Positions 8,602 through 17,494 of a stretch of DNA of 64,000 nt are shown one piece after another. A program made the translations under genes and the position numbers. The notes beneath the pieces were generated by a model, which saw only the letters and a program-made list of their open reading frames with translations, did not search any database and was not told where the DNA came from. The DNA is taken from positions 98,999-162,998 of the forward strand of contig JADGDO010000005.1 of assembly GCA_016744855.1 (NCBI GenBank), given 5' to 3'. The stretch comes from Candidatus Fermentibacteraceae bacterium. GTDB taxonomy: Bacteria; Fermentibacterota; Fermentibacteria; Fermentibacterales; JCC-6. Numbering within the stretch: the stretch's first letter is position 1; the number at the start of each line of letters is the position of its first letter.

Positions 8602-9810
8602 ATGAAAATTACACGTGAATTGATCAGACGACTTCCTAAAACAGATCTTCATGTTCATCTTGGTGGATCTGTACGCCTGGAAACCCTTATTGATCTGGCG
8701 GTAGCTGACGGAATAGAACTTCCCTCATATACCGTTCAAGGGTTGAAAGAAACTGTTTTTAAAGAAACGTACAGAGATCTTGAAGAGTATCTGAAGTGCT
8801 TTGTCTATCCCGGGGCAGTCATGCAGAAAGCTGATAATCTTGCAAGAATAGCCTATGAACTGGCTATTGATAATCAGAATGAAGGGGTCCGCTACCTTGA
8901 AGCTAGATTTGCACCACAGCGATATGCAGGTGGTGAAATGGACATTCATCAGGTGCTGGATGCTGTTAACGAAGGTTTGAGCCGCGCAAAAAAGGAATTC
9001 AACAGCCGAGAATCAATTGCAGCCGGCAGCGAGCCCCCATTTGACTATGGAATTATTGCTTGTGCAATGCGCTACTTCACCCATGATTCATCATGTTATT
9101 ACAGAAACCTTTATTCAGTTCATTCCCATTCAACACCGGATAGAATTGTCGGGCTAGCCTCTTTTGAGCTGGCTGGAGCAGTAGTCAAGGCCAGACGGGA
9201 GCGGGGAGTTCCAGTTGTTGCAATTGATATCGCCGGCCGGGAGAAGGGTTATCCACCTATTCACCACAGTGAAGCTTACGCTCTTGCTCAGCGCAACTAC
9301 ATAAATAAAACCGTGCATGCGGGTGAGGCATACGGCCCTGAAAGCATTTTTCAGGCTGTTACAGAGTTAGGTGCCGACAGGATAGGGCACGCTACTTCAC
9401 TGTTTAGTGCCGAGTTGATAAGCGATCCTTCTGTTATTGATAAGCAGAGGTATGTTGATGACTTGGCAGGATTTATAGCAGATAGAAGAGTAACTATAGA
9501 AGTTTGTCTCTCTTCTAACATGCAGACTGCTCCGGAACTGCATCGTATTGAAGATCATCCATTTCGTAAAATGATGGAGAAAAGGTTATCATGTACAATT
9601 TGTACAGACAACCGAACTGTTTCTCACACAACGGTTACCGACGAAATTTACAAAGCAGTGAAGGCATTCAATCTCTCTTCAGCTCAGCTTAAAAACCTTG
9701 TAGCATACGGTTTCAAACGAAGTTTTTACCCGCACACTTATGAGCAGAAAAGAAGCTATGTAAAGCAGTGTATGGACTACTTCGAGAAAATTATCGCTGC
9801 TCCAGTTTGA
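8602..9810 (+). CDS. Adenosine deaminase family protein (paralog 2)
   Basis: A tandem paralog of the preceding gene. The start is set at ATG 8602 so that the protein begins MKITREL like its neighbour; a TTG at 8584 would add six residues. It carries HVHLGG in place of HLHLDG, then VHAGEAYGPESI, RIGHAT and CTDNRTVS. The D-to-G change in the first metal motif is the clearest difference in a key region and could tune substrate choice. The metal-binding histidines themselves are intact. Its 3' end overlaps the convergent gene on the other strand by 20 bases. Confidence 0.83.
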   Translation: MKITRELIRRLPKTDLHVHLGGSVRLETLIDLAVADGIELPSYTVQGLKETVFKETYRDLEEYLKCFVYPGAVMQKADNLARIAYELAIDNQNEGVRYLEARFAPQRYAGGEMDIHQVLDAVNEGLSRAKKEFNSRESIAAGSEPPFDYGIIACAMRYFTHDSSCYYRNLYSVHSHSTPDRIVGLASFELAGAVVKARRERGVPVVAIDIAGREKGYPPIHHSEAYALAQRNYINKTVHAGEAYGPESIFQAVTELGADRIGHATSLFSAELISDPSVIDKQRYVDDLAGFIADRRVTIEVCLSSNMQTAPELHRIEDHPFRKMMEKRLSCTICTDNRTVSHTTVTDEIYKAVKAFNLSSAQLKNLVAYGFKRSFYPHTYEQKRSYVKQCMDYFEKIIAAPV

Positions 9811-10699
9811 CAGCACCCAGGAAAAGCCTCTCGTACTCAACCTCTCTGTCGTCGGAAGTCTCAAGATGAATTGTACTGATCTCGCTATTGTATTCCTCCG
9901 GTATGGGGAAAACAAGCCAGAAAGAGCCTTCTTCTGTGAATGCAGGCTTCCAGGTCTCCCACAGAGCTGTGATCTCACTGGTCTTAAACCGTGAACCAGC
10001 CCAGCGGCAGAAAGTTTCGGGTATGAGCTGAGGGTCCAGTTCACCACCCATTGAAAAATCAAACGGGATGAATTCATCCTCTCTTATTTCCACAGGTGTC
10101 ACTCCGTATGGCGTGAAGAATAGTCCTTCAACAATTTCGTCTCCGGTGAAAACAGGTAATCTGTCTGGATTCCACTCCAGGAAGTTGTCTGCGAAACCGG
10201 AATTTACAGTACACTCGTAATACAAAAAGTTCTCTGTGATTCCTGTGTTCTGATTGTAAAGAGAAAGAGAGGGAACAGCTCTCCAGTATTCTGTAGCCCA
10301 GGCGAATGGACCATTGTACATTCCGGGTTGTTCAACCTTTTCTACCATTCTTTCTGTTTCTTCAAATCCTGTATTACCGGAGACAGAGCTCAGATTCCAT
10401 TCAGCTGTTTCATTTTCCAGAACATCAGGATCGGGGTAGATGGTTGTAAAAGTCTCACCGGTTCCGACCTTAACGGTAAATGTACCGTAAAAGGGCTCAC
10501 CGTGTATCCAGACTACCGGTGCTTCAGCACACATATCCATATCGTTGTACATCTCTGCATCATTCCACGGGCTTCCACAGATAAGCGGGTCGTGGGTTTC
10601 ATCAAAAACAACAACACCCCACTCATGAACAAAGTTTTCTGCAGAGCTTCCTTCGTAGGCAATAGAAGTATCAACCAGCATCGCAACTATTGGTATCAT
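9791..10699 (-). CDS. Conserved protein of unknown function with HEWGVVVF motif (paralog A), probably exported
   Basis: A 302-aa protein I do not recognise. The N-terminus MIPIVAMLVDTSIA is short and hydrophobic, so export is possible but weakly supported. It shares a colinear set of motifs with the next upstream gene: HEWGVVVF near residue 25, APVVWIHGEPF, PFAWATEYWRAVPSL, GFLYYEC-type (here NFLYYEC), GLFFTPYGV, TSEITALWETWKP, FWLVFPIPEEY and a C-terminal YERLFLGAVKL. GGAGG lies 4 bases before ATG 10699. The domain is rich in Trp and acidic residues and looks beta-rich. It is the last gene of the long minus-strand run that begins at birA. Confidence 0.7.
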   Translation of the reverse strand: MIPIVAMLVDTSIAYEGSSAENFVHEWGVVVFDETHDPLICGSPWNDAEMYNDMDMCAEAPVVWIHGEPFYGTFTVKVGTGETFTTIYPDPDVLENETAEWNLSSVSGNTGFEETERMVEKVEQPGMYNGPFAWATEYWRAVPSLSLYNQNTGITENFLYYECTVNSGFADNFLEWNPDRLPVFTGDEIVEGLFFTPYGVTPVEIREDEFIPFDFSMGGELDPQLIPETFCRWAGSRFKTSEITALWETWKPAFTEEGSFWLVFPIPEEYNSEISTIHLETSDDREVEYERLFLGAVKLEQR

Positions 10700-10744
10700 A
10701 ATTCCTCCGTTCGGTCTCTTGATCCTTTGTAAGCTTTTAAGCAG

Positions 10745-11632
10745 CTATTCCGAGAAACTGAGTTTTACGGCTCCAAGGTAAAATCTTTCGTATTGCACTA
10801 CTCGTTCCTCTGGAAAATCAAGACTGATATTGCTTATTTCATTGTGGTAGTTCCTCGGGACAGGGAATACAAGCCAGTATGAGTCTTCTTCACAGAATAC
10901 AGGTTCCCATGTCTCCCACAGTGCAGTTATCTCCGAAGGCTTCAACCGGGTATTTGTCCAGCGGAGAATAGTGTTTGGTGCAATTTCAGGATCCAGCAAT
11001 CCGCCCAGGTCAAAAGTGTATGGAACAAACTCACCCTGCTTTATCTCTACTGCTATTGCTCCGACAGGTGTAAAGAACAGAGCTTCCTGAACCTCATCTC
11101 CTGTGAACTGCGGGTTTCCAGTTTCACTCCAGCTGAAGAAATGGTCTGCAAAGTCCTGATTGACTTCACATTCGTAGTAGAGGAAACCCTCGGTTATAGC
11201 TGCACTGGCCTGGAACAATGGAAGTGACGGGACACTTCGCCAATGGTCAATAGCCCACCCGAAAGGCCCTTCGTAGTGGTTTTCGAGCGGGTTCCGATGA
11301 GTTGTCTCTGCAGAGGCAATGTCCCATTCTGCTACACCAGTGGCAGCTCTGTCAGGAACCGGGTAGGTGAATGTGATTGCCTGCTCACCTGTAGAGACAA
11401 CAAAGGTTGCCTCCGAAAATGGTTCTCCGTGGATCCAGACTATGGGAGCAAATGCTTCAATGACAGGAGGTTCGTAATCGGGATACAGATCAAGATTTTT
11501 CCAGGCACCTCCGCAGACATGTGAGTTGTTCTGTTTAAAAACGACTACACCCCACTCGTGAACATGATTCTGAACATCAGCCGGAACAATTTCGTAGCAA
11601 TCTGCAAAAAGCAGCAAGCCGATAAGTAACAT
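10745..11632 (-). CDS. Conserved secreted protein of unknown function with HEWGVVVF motif (paralog B)
   Basis: A paralog of the downstream gene, sharing HEWGVVVF, APIVWIHGEPF, PFGWAIDHWRSVPSL, GFLYYECEVN, ALFFTPVGA, PSEITALWETWEP, YWLVFPVP and YERFYLGAVKL. I set the start at ATG 11632, directly behind GAAGGGAG, which gives MLLIGLLLFADCYE, a short signal peptide-like N-terminus with a Cys at residue 12 that could be lipidated, although the lipobox is poor. A TTG 21 bases upstream is less likely. The function is unknown. Tandem copies in one transcript suggest two related surface or periplasmic proteins. Confidence 0.7.
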   Translation of the reverse strand: MLLIGLLLFADCYEIVPADVQNHVHEWGVVVFKQNNSHVCGGAWKNLDLYPDYEPPVIEAFAPIVWIHGEPFSEATFVVSTGEQAITFTYPVPDRAATGVAEWDIASAETTHRNPLENHYEGPFGWAIDHWRSVPSLPLFQASAAITEGFLYYECEVNQDFADHFFSWSETGNPQFTGDEVQEALFFTPVGAIAVEIKQGEFVPYTFDLGGLLDPEIAPNTILRWTNTRLKPSEITALWETWEPVFCEEDSYWLVFPVPRNYHNEISNISLDFPEERVVQYERFYLGAVKLSFSE

Positions 11633-11674
11633 AATTCTCCCTTCGTTATTCAATATACACAGGGAGTCAGCCGA

Positions 11675-12625
11675 TTATTCCGGAAGCTCGTTTATGGGAT
11701 AGGTATATCCTTCTTGCATTTCACTATCAGAATCAACATGAGCTTTTAGGTACTGACCGCAATTGCTTCCGATTTTGTTTTCTTCCTGCTCTCCGATACT
11801 GAGTATTACACTGTAACCAGCGCTTCTAATTTTTTCCACAAGTTCAATTCGTTCTTCACCCGAAGCCGGGTCTATGTGGGAAGAGAGGTTGTTCAACTGA
11901 GCGCGGTATGTTGGATTCAGCGGTGTAATCTTTATCAGAAAAAGATCAGGATGAAAGTACTTCTTAAGCACAACAGGTTCCAATGGTGAGCCTTTTGCAA
12001 GTGCGAAGTTCAGAGTAATCTTGCGATCACCGGTGGAATAAAAGTTTCTGCCATAATCTGCTATTTCAGCCATGCTCCAGCTGTCTACCGGTATTATCTG
12101 TCTTCGAAGAATCGGGTCTGTTGTGTGCAGTGAGAATTGAAGCTGGAAGTTGCCTTTTGAATAAAGATCACGCTTTACTCTGAGTAGATTCTCAAAAAAG
12201 CTATCGGTTCCACGGGGAGCAACAGTCGATATCGAGGGCATAAACCCTGGAGCATCTATTCTGCCCGGAAGATCTCTAAGAACATCAATGACTGAAGGAT
12301 TTAATGCAGGTTCTCCCATTCTTGCAAATTGAACTTTGAATTGTTGAGAGGGAACTTTCATATCCGGGAAACGCCTGCGGATCATCATTTCAATCTGCTG
12401 GGTTATCTGAAGAGCAGTCAGTTTTCCGTTGTATTCAGCACCAGCATCGCACATGGAGCATCCAACCGGGCAACCGAACAGAGTTGAAACCAGTAGAACC
12501 CACTTTTGATCAATGGGCAAAGGGGGCTGTACCGATTCAGCACATTCTACGCGCAATCCATTTTTGTATTCAACAATGTACACTCTGGCCAGATCATCTC
12601 TGCCACTGGAAGCAATAACCTTCAT
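11675..12625 (-). CDS. RlmN/Cfr-like radical SAM protein lacking the usual N-terminal domain
   Basis: A 316-aa radical SAM protein. FGCPVGCSMC carries the Cx3Cx2C cluster motif in the form typical of RlmN/Cfr, followed by LTALQITQQI, the MGEPALN motif, ISTVAPRG, FSLHTTDPILRRQIIPV and, near the C-terminus, SNCGQYLKAH with the conserved Cys-Gly-Gln of RlmN. It lacks the roughly 90-residue N-terminal accessory domain of 23S rRNA A2503 methylases, so an RNA target is uncertain. It abuts the flavoprotein gene upstream with no intergenic bases, implying a functional pair. Confidence 0.78.
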   Translation of the reverse strand: MKVIASSGRDDLARVYIVEYKNGLRVECAESVQPPLPIDQKWVLLVSTLFGCPVGCSMCDAGAEYNGKLTALQITQQIEMMIRRRFPDMKVPSQQFKVQFARMGEPALNPSVIDVLRDLPGRIDAPGFMPSISTVAPRGTDSFFENLLRVKRDLYSKGNFQLQFSLHTTDPILRRQIIPVDSWSMAEIADYGRNFYSTGDRKITLNFALAKGSPLEPVVLKKYFHPDLFLIKITPLNPTYRAQLNNLSSHIDPASGEERIELVEKIRSAGYSVILSIGEQEENKIGSNCGQYLKAHVDSDSEMQEGYTYPINELPE

Positions 12626-13435
12626 CTATAGGTCTCCGTATCTCTTTAGATATTTTACAGTTTTCATCGCTGCTTCAACCCCGTTGCCTACTGCTATTGA
12701 AGCCTGCCGATATTTTCCGTTTATACAGTCACCGCACATATGGAATGAACCGTCTTCAGGTGGCGAAGATAACAGTTTTTCAGAAATGATATCAAGTTCA
12801 GCAACTCTTCCAAATGCAACAACAATCAAATCTTCATCATAGCTTGCAGGAAGGTTATTAATATGTAAAGTGATTTTCCCGTTTTGCTGAACTTTGCGAA
12901 GAAGGTGTGGAACAGCCTTTGAGAAATCACCTCTGCTGTAAACATTTACTGTGTACCTGGAGCTTAGAGTCATTGCATAGTCGAGAGCCGCATCCCCTCC
13001 TCCGAGGACTGCAATTTGTTCACCATGGAAGTCCGCAGGATTTTTTACATCGTAGCGAATCCTGGCTTCTTCTATTCCCGGAATCACAGTGGTTACCGGA
13101 ACAGTTCCCGATGCCACAATCACACTGAAGGCTCTGGTACTAATACCCCTATCTGATTTTATCTTATAAATGGAATCTGTTCGGTCAATTAGGGTAACTT
13201 CACTTCTCATAAGTCTGTCCGGAAGAGGAAATCTTCCAATGAGCTCCCTGCCAGATATTCCTTCAGGAACACCAGGAAAATTGATTACAGAGCATGCATT
13301 CAGAAATAGTCCTCCGGGCTCATCCCGTTCGAAAACCAGCGGATCTATACCATAGAGCTTCAATTGCCTGGCAGCAGCAAGGCCAGCCGGGCCACAGCCT
13401 ATTATGACTACTTTTTCCGTAGAACTAGTATTCAC
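12626..13435 (-). CDS. Thioredoxin reductase-like FAD/NAD(P) oxidoreductase without the active-site CxxC
   Basis: A 269-aa two-domain flavoprotein. The FAD-binding GCGPAGLAAARQL motif is at residues 13-25, a second nucleotide-binding GGGDAALDYA is in the middle, and the C-terminal MCGDCINGKYRQASIAVGNG closes the FAD site. At the position where thioredoxin reductases carry CATC the sequence reads YDVKNPADF, so the redox-active disulfide is missing. It is therefore more like the thioredoxin reductase-like ferredoxin-NADP reductases. Lying between a radical SAM gene and an isochorismatase-like gene, it could supply electrons to the radical SAM enzyme. That is inference. Confidence 0.78.
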   Translation of the reverse strand: MNTSSTEKVVIIGCGPAGLAAARQLKLYGIDPLVFERDEPGGLFLNACSVINFPGVPEGISGRELIGRFPLPDRLMRSEVTLIDRTDSIYKIKSDRGISTRAFSVIVASGTVPVTTVIPGIEEARIRYDVKNPADFHGEQIAVLGGGDAALDYAMTLSSRYTVNVYSRGDFSKAVPHLLRKVQQNGKITLHINNLPASYDEDLIVVAFGRVAELDIISEKLLSSPPEDGSFHMCGDCINGKYRQASIAVGNGVEAAMKTVKYLKRYGDL

Positions 13436-14108
13436 AGATTGTCCTCATGCCCTTTAGAAGTGCTGAAACACAGGTAGGTTCGGCAAAACCGTGGGCCAGA
13501 TTAACAGTAGTCGACCGGTGCAGTTCGCTGTTCACAGTTGCTGTTCCATTTACCGGCATAATAACTCTGTACCCTCTCACAAAAGCCGATCTGGCGGTTG
13601 TTTCACAACAGAGATTTGTCATTACTCCTGTAATAACAATAGTATTTATCTGAAGCTCCTCAAGTCTGCTTTGAAGGGAGGTTCTGTAAAATGCATCGTA
13701 TTGTGGTTTTTCAATAATTTCCGCGTGTGATGTGTCGAAAGCACTGCATATCTCGCTTAGCGGGTTGTCGCGCGTTATCACATCTCTCCACCAACGACCC
13801 ATCATGTCGGCGTTTTCTGCTGTGTTGAGATGTTTTGTGAAAATAACAGGCAACTCGAGTCGATCAAATTCCGCTACGAGTGTTTGTAACACTGGAACAA
13901 GCTCTGGAGCAGAGGGAATAAATGCGTGCGATTCTGGAGAAATAAAGAAATCCTGCATATCCAGCACCAGAAGTGCAAGACCATTTGTGTCCAGCTCTTC
14001 AATTGTGTTGTCGCAGAGCCCCTGCAAATCAATTGAGTCCCAGTAGTTTTCTTTCAACATCTCTCCATCCACTAAAGACATTCCTTCAGGCAGTCCCCGA
14101 ATATACAA
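13425..14108 (-). CDS. Isochorismatase-like cysteine hydrolase
   Basis: A 227-aa cysteine hydrolase with the Asp-Lys-Cys triad pattern of the isochorismatase superfamily: LLVLDMQDFF (Asp), VIFTKHLN (Lys) and GVMTNLCCETTARSAFVRGY (nucleophile Cys within TNLCCE). Relatives hydrolyse nicotinamide, N-carbamoyl compounds or isochorismate; the substrate here is unknown. The likeliest start is TTG 14108, about 6 bases after GAAGGA, inside the end of bioA (37-bp overlap). An ATG at 14081 is possible but its ribosome binding site touches the start codon. It overlaps the flavoprotein gene downstream by 11 bases, so it belongs to the biotin transcript. Confidence 0.8.
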   Translation of the reverse strand: MYIRGLPEGMSLVDGEMLKENYWDSIDLQGLCDNTIEELDTNGLALLVLDMQDFFISPESHAFIPSAPELVPVLQTLVAEFDRLELPVIFTKHLNTAENADMMGRWWRDVITRDNPLSEICSAFDTSHAEIIEKPQYDAFYRTSLQSRLEELQINTIVITGVMTNLCCETTARSAFVRGYRVIMPVNGTATVNSELHRSTTVNLAHGFAEPTCVSALLKGMRTICEY

Positions 14109-15376
14109 AGCATTTCCTTCATATCAGTGGCGCTGGTTAGAAGAGGCGGCCAGAGGTACACAACTGAGCCAAGTGGTCTGATAATCAGACCCTTCTGAAG
14201 GGACATCTCTGCAATTCTTGAAGCAGTACTGGCGCCTCCGCCGTCTTGTGAAATTTCCAGAGAACTCATGCAACCGAGAGTTGTGGAATTGTGAACTCCC
14301 GGAAATTCTCTGAACTCTCTGAATGCACCCGCAAGCAGAGTCGCAGGAGTTTTGCTCTGTTCAATAACATTTTCATTCTTGAATACCTCAAGCGCTGCAA
14401 TCGCTGCCGCGGAAGCTAAGGGATTACCAGAAAATGTATGACCGTGATAGAAGGTCGTGTCTCTGAGTGAAGTTGGGCGAAAGGATTCAAATATTTCCGG
14501 GCTGGTGATAACAGCACTCATTGGCAGATAACCACCGGTAAGAGATTTCCCTGTTACCATTAAATCGGGTTGTATTTCCGCTAGGTCCGAAGCGAACATC
14601 TCGCCTGTTCTACCGAACCCTACCGCTATTTCGTCCAGAATAAGCAGTACATCCAGTTCGGTACAGAGTTTTCTCAAAAGAGTTACATATCCAGGGGGGT
14701 AAATCCTGATCCCGGCAGCACCCTGACAGACAGGTTCAATAATGACAGCAGCAGTAGTTTCTGCATTTTCCCTAAGAAGCTGTTCCATATCACTGAAACA
14801 CTGCAAAGAACAGTTGTTTTCGAAGGGGCAATGGAAGCAATGAGGCGCTGCTGCCTGGAGTGATCTATTAACTACATGCTCGATCGGTCTGTGGAACCGT
14901 GGCAGGAAACCAAGACCTACTGTTCCCAATGTGTCACCGTGATAAGCCCCGGAAAGAGAGACTATATTTTTTTTCTCAGGTTCTCCCAGATTCCACCAAT
15001 ACTGTATGGATATCCGAAGTGCAGCTTCCACGCCACTCGCACCATCTGAAGCATAATAGACACGGTTCAGCGTTCCGGGTGCTATTGCCGAAAGCATTTC
15101 AGAGAGCTTAATTATGCCGGTGTGAGACATTCCGCCTGTAATGCTGTGCTGCAACGTAAGAGCTTGCTGCACAACAGAGTTTACAATATGCGGATGGCTG
15201 TGCCCAAGGTTTACGCACCACCATGAGCTAATACCATCCAGGTATTCTTTACCGGTTGTGTCTTTTAGTCTGACTCCACTTGCACTAGCGATTACAGGGA
15301 ACTCGGTTTTCTCAAATTTAGTAATGTCTGTGTATGGATGCCACAGGTGCTGAAGATCAGTTTTCCTGTAATTCAT
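14072..15376 (-). CDS. bioA: Adenosylmethionine-8-amino-7-oxononanoate aminotransferase
   Basis: A class III PLP aminotransferase of 434 aa that converts KAPA to DAPA using S-adenosylmethionine as amino donor in biotin synthesis. YLDGISSWWCVNLGHSHPHI near residue 45 is the BioA signature, with the two Trp residues. GASGVEAALRI binds PLP phosphate, LILDEIAVGFGRTG holds the PLP Asp, and MVTGKSLTGGYLPMSAV holds the Schiff-base Lys. TTFYHGHTFSGNPLA is also diagnostic. It overlaps bioD by 20 bases upstream. Confidence 0.95.
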   Translation of the reverse strand: MNYRKTDLQHLWHPYTDITKFEKTEFPVIASASGVRLKDTTGKEYLDGISSWWCVNLGHSHPHIVNSVVQQALTLQHSITGGMSHTGIIKLSEMLSAIAPGTLNRVYYASDGASGVEAALRISIQYWWNLGEPEKKNIVSLSGAYHGDTLGTVGLGFLPRFHRPIEHVVNRSLQAAAPHCFHCPFENNCSLQCFSDMEQLLRENAETTAAVIIEPVCQGAAGIRIYPPGYVTLLRKLCTELDVLLILDEIAVGFGRTGEMFASDLAEIQPDLMVTGKSLTGGYLPMSAVITSPEIFESFRPTSLRDTTFYHGHTFSGNPLASAAAIAALEVFKNENVIEQSKTPATLLAGAFREFREFPGVHNSTTLGCMSSLEISQDGGGASTASRIAEMSLQKGLIIRPLGSVVYLWPPLLTSATDMKEMLCIFGDCLKECL

Positions 15377-16058
15377 CAGACAATTTTCCTTTCAGCTTTG
15401 CACCGATATCTGCAAAAGATTGACTCGGAAACAGACCCGGTGAATAAGGTACCTCTCCAAGTATTTCTACTCTCCCATATTCTTGGATTGCCTGTGTATT
15501 GCTTTTGCTTATGAGTTTAGAAGGGGGGGACGTGTGATTGATAACTACGCCTGCAACATCAAGTCCTGCATTCAGTAAAGCTGATATTGAAAGAAGTGTG
15601 TGATTTATCGTACCGAGTTTATCTGATGAGACTAAAACCACAGGCCACCCCAGCTCAACCATTAAACTCAGCATTGTTTTACCATTCCCCAGCGGAACAA
15701 GAATTCCACCAGCTCCTTCGGCTACAACACATTCGAAATCAGATTTTAGTTCAATCAAACCGGTAACCATTTCAGAAAGATTAATCTGACAGTCAGCCAA
15801 TTCGCTGGCCAGGTGGGGAGAGCAGGCAGGAACGAATCTAAGGGGGCAGAGCTTTCGTAACACAATCTCATTGAAAGAGAGCCCCGCTATCTGGAGAGAA
15901 TAGATCAGATCCTCTGGAATATCGTTAACGCAACCTGTCTGAACGGGCTTTGCTGGCACAGCATTAACTCCTGAATCAACAAGAAACTTTGTTATTCCTG
16001 CTGCTATAAATGTCTTCCCGACATCGGTATCTGTTCCCGTGATAAAGACAGATTTCAT
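15357..16058 (-). CDS. bioD: Dethiobiotin synthetase
   Basis: A 233-aa ATP-dependent carboxylase that closes the ureido ring of dethiobiotin from DAPA and CO2. The P-loop ITGTDTDVGKTFIAAGI opens the protein, PAKPVQTG binds the substrate, and VVAEGAGGILVPL matches the family segment EGAGG. It shares four bases with bioC (start within stop) and overlaps bioA downstream, as expected in a tightly coupled biotin operon. Confidence 0.95.
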   Translation of the reverse strand: MKSVFITGTDTDVGKTFIAAGITKFLVDSGVNAVPAKPVQTGCVNDIPEDLIYSLQIAGLSFNEIVLRKLCPLRFVPACSPHLASELADCQINLSEMVTGLIELKSDFECVVAEGAGGILVPLGNGKTMLSLMVELGWPVVLVSSDKLGTINHTLLSISALLNAGLDVAGVVINHTSPPSKLISKSNTQAIQEYGRVEILGEVPYSPGLFPSQSFADIGAKLKGKLSDELQEN

Positions 16059-16855
16059 GTTTTGTCTCCTGATGCTGTTATGAAATGAATTTTATAGGTT
16101 GCAGGAACAGCTCCTGAATTGTCACCGTATTCTGAACTGTAATGGCTGAATGCTTTTCTCAGCATTCCGGGTAAAATGGTAGAAGCACCAGTGTGCCCGG
16201 AGAGAGATGCACCGATCCCACGCACGGCTCGAAGAGCATCAATGGGTGATTTGTACTGTACCCTGAAGCTTCTCGTGAAGGAAGAGCCCACATGAAAACC
16301 AGCCTTACGAAAAATGCAGTCCCAATCATCGCCTGATTTGTAATTCAGAGAGTCCCATCTGCTCTCTGTTTCATTGAAGCTGTTCTCCAGTTCACCGAGC
16401 ATACCCCTGACAGGAATTGCATGAACAGTTGTTCCTCCGGGATTCAGCAGAGAATGGAGCTCTTGAACGAATTGTTCAGGGTTTTTCAACCACTGCAAAG
16501 CACAACTCGAGACTGCCAGGTCATACCTTGATGTTGATTTCAGCTCTTCAAAATCGAGCAGAGTATGAGATATTTTTTGCGTGGGTGGAATCTTGTTTCT
16601 GCAGGCACTAACCATTCCGGGGGCACCATCTGTAAAATTTTTTGAAGCATCCGGGAATAATTCAGTCAGTCCCGAAGAAAGAATTCCTGTTCCACAGCCG
16701 AGCTCAATCAGTTTATCTGGATTCAAATTCTTTAGAATATTAAGCAGATCGTTTGCTATCAGTCGGTGGTGCTTAGCATGGCAGTCATATACTGGAGCTG
16801 CTTCAGAAAACCTTAGCAGTACAGATTTGCTGTCAGGAGTTAATACGTTTCTCAA
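16055..16855 (-). CDS. bioC: Malonyl-ACP O-methyltransferase
   Basis: A 266-aa SAM-dependent methyltransferase with the BioC features LIELGCGTGILSSGL (motif I) and LAVSSCALQWLKNPEQFV (the conserved Leu-Gln-Trp segment). It methylates malonyl-ACP to disguise it as a fatty acid primer for pimelate synthesis. The call rests on family resemblance and on position between bioH- and bioD-like genes. It overlaps the upstream esterase gene by 23 bases. Confidence 0.9.
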   Translation of the reverse strand: MRNVLTPDSKSVLLRFSEAAPVYDCHAKHHRLIANDLLNILKNLNPDKLIELGCGTGILSSGLTELFPDASKNFTDGAPGMVSACRNKIPPTQKISHTLLDFEELKSTSRYDLAVSSCALQWLKNPEQFVQELHSLLNPGGTTVHAIPVRGMLGELENSFNETESRWDSLNYKSGDDWDCIFRKAGFHVGSSFTRSFRVQYKSPIDALRAVRGIGASLSGHTGASTILPGMLRKAFSHYSSEYGDNSGAVPATYKIHFITASGDKT

Positions 16856-17492
16856 GCTCCATCACCCCCTCAATTATCAGATCAGGATGAGTCAAAGGAA
16901 GCAGATGGCCTGCTCCCTCCACTGGAATGACTGAAGCAGAGCCGCTAAAAAATCTATCTGCAATGTACGTGGAGCATTCGAAAGGGATTATCTGATCATG
17001 AGTTCCATGGATCAGCATAACCGGTAGAGATCTCGTTGGTTTAACCACTTTCTTAAACATGAAATCAAGCCCTTGTTGCAGCTCTTCCAGCGAGAAATCA
17101 AAGGACTGATTTATCAGAAGAGGAAGATTATCTCGAGTTGCTCCACATTCTCTGAAGAAAGATTTAAGGTACCCGGTTCGACTTTTCAGAAGCATTGAGG
17201 TTATTTCTGATAAGGCAGAAGGTTTTACTCCCGGTCTGCATTGTGCTTCTGAGGATGCTATGCAGCACATTGAAGAAACCAGAATCAATCCCTTTATTTC
17301 AGTAATATTGAGCATTTCAAGAGCGAGCTGTCCACCCAGTGACCATCCAACAACAATGCAGGAAGCCGGAAGATCTGTAGAACCTGAAATAATATCGTTC
17401 CATTCCAGAAAATGAATAGGATAACCGATATTACGGATGCTATCCCAGACATGACTCGAAGTTGCCCAGCCGCTGATAAATACGATTTCCAT
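16833..17492 (-). CDS. bioH: Pimeloyl-ACP methyl ester esterase (BioH-like)
   Basis: A 219-aa alpha/beta hydrolase, shorter than E. coli BioH (256 aa). The nucleophile elbow is GWSLGGQ with Ser 51, the acid is in MLIHGTHDQIIP and the base in EGAGHLLPL. The opening FISGWATSSHVW supplies the oxyanion-hole segment. By position it should release pimeloyl-ACP after chain elongation. BioG or another BioH isofunctional esterase is an alternative name, because these enzymes are interchangeable and poorly separated by sequence. Confidence 0.85.
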   Translation of the reverse strand: MEIVFISGWATSSHVWDSIRNIGYPIHFLEWNDIISGSTDLPASCIVVGWSLGGQLALEMLNITEIKGLILVSSMCCIASSEAQCRPGVKPSALSEITSMLLKSRTGYLKSFFRECGATRDNLPLLINQSFDFSLEELQQGLDFMFKKVVKPTRSLPVMLIHGTHDQIIPFECSTYIADRFFSGSASVIPVEGAGHLLPLTHPDLIIEGVMELEKRINS

Positions 17493-17494
17493 GG

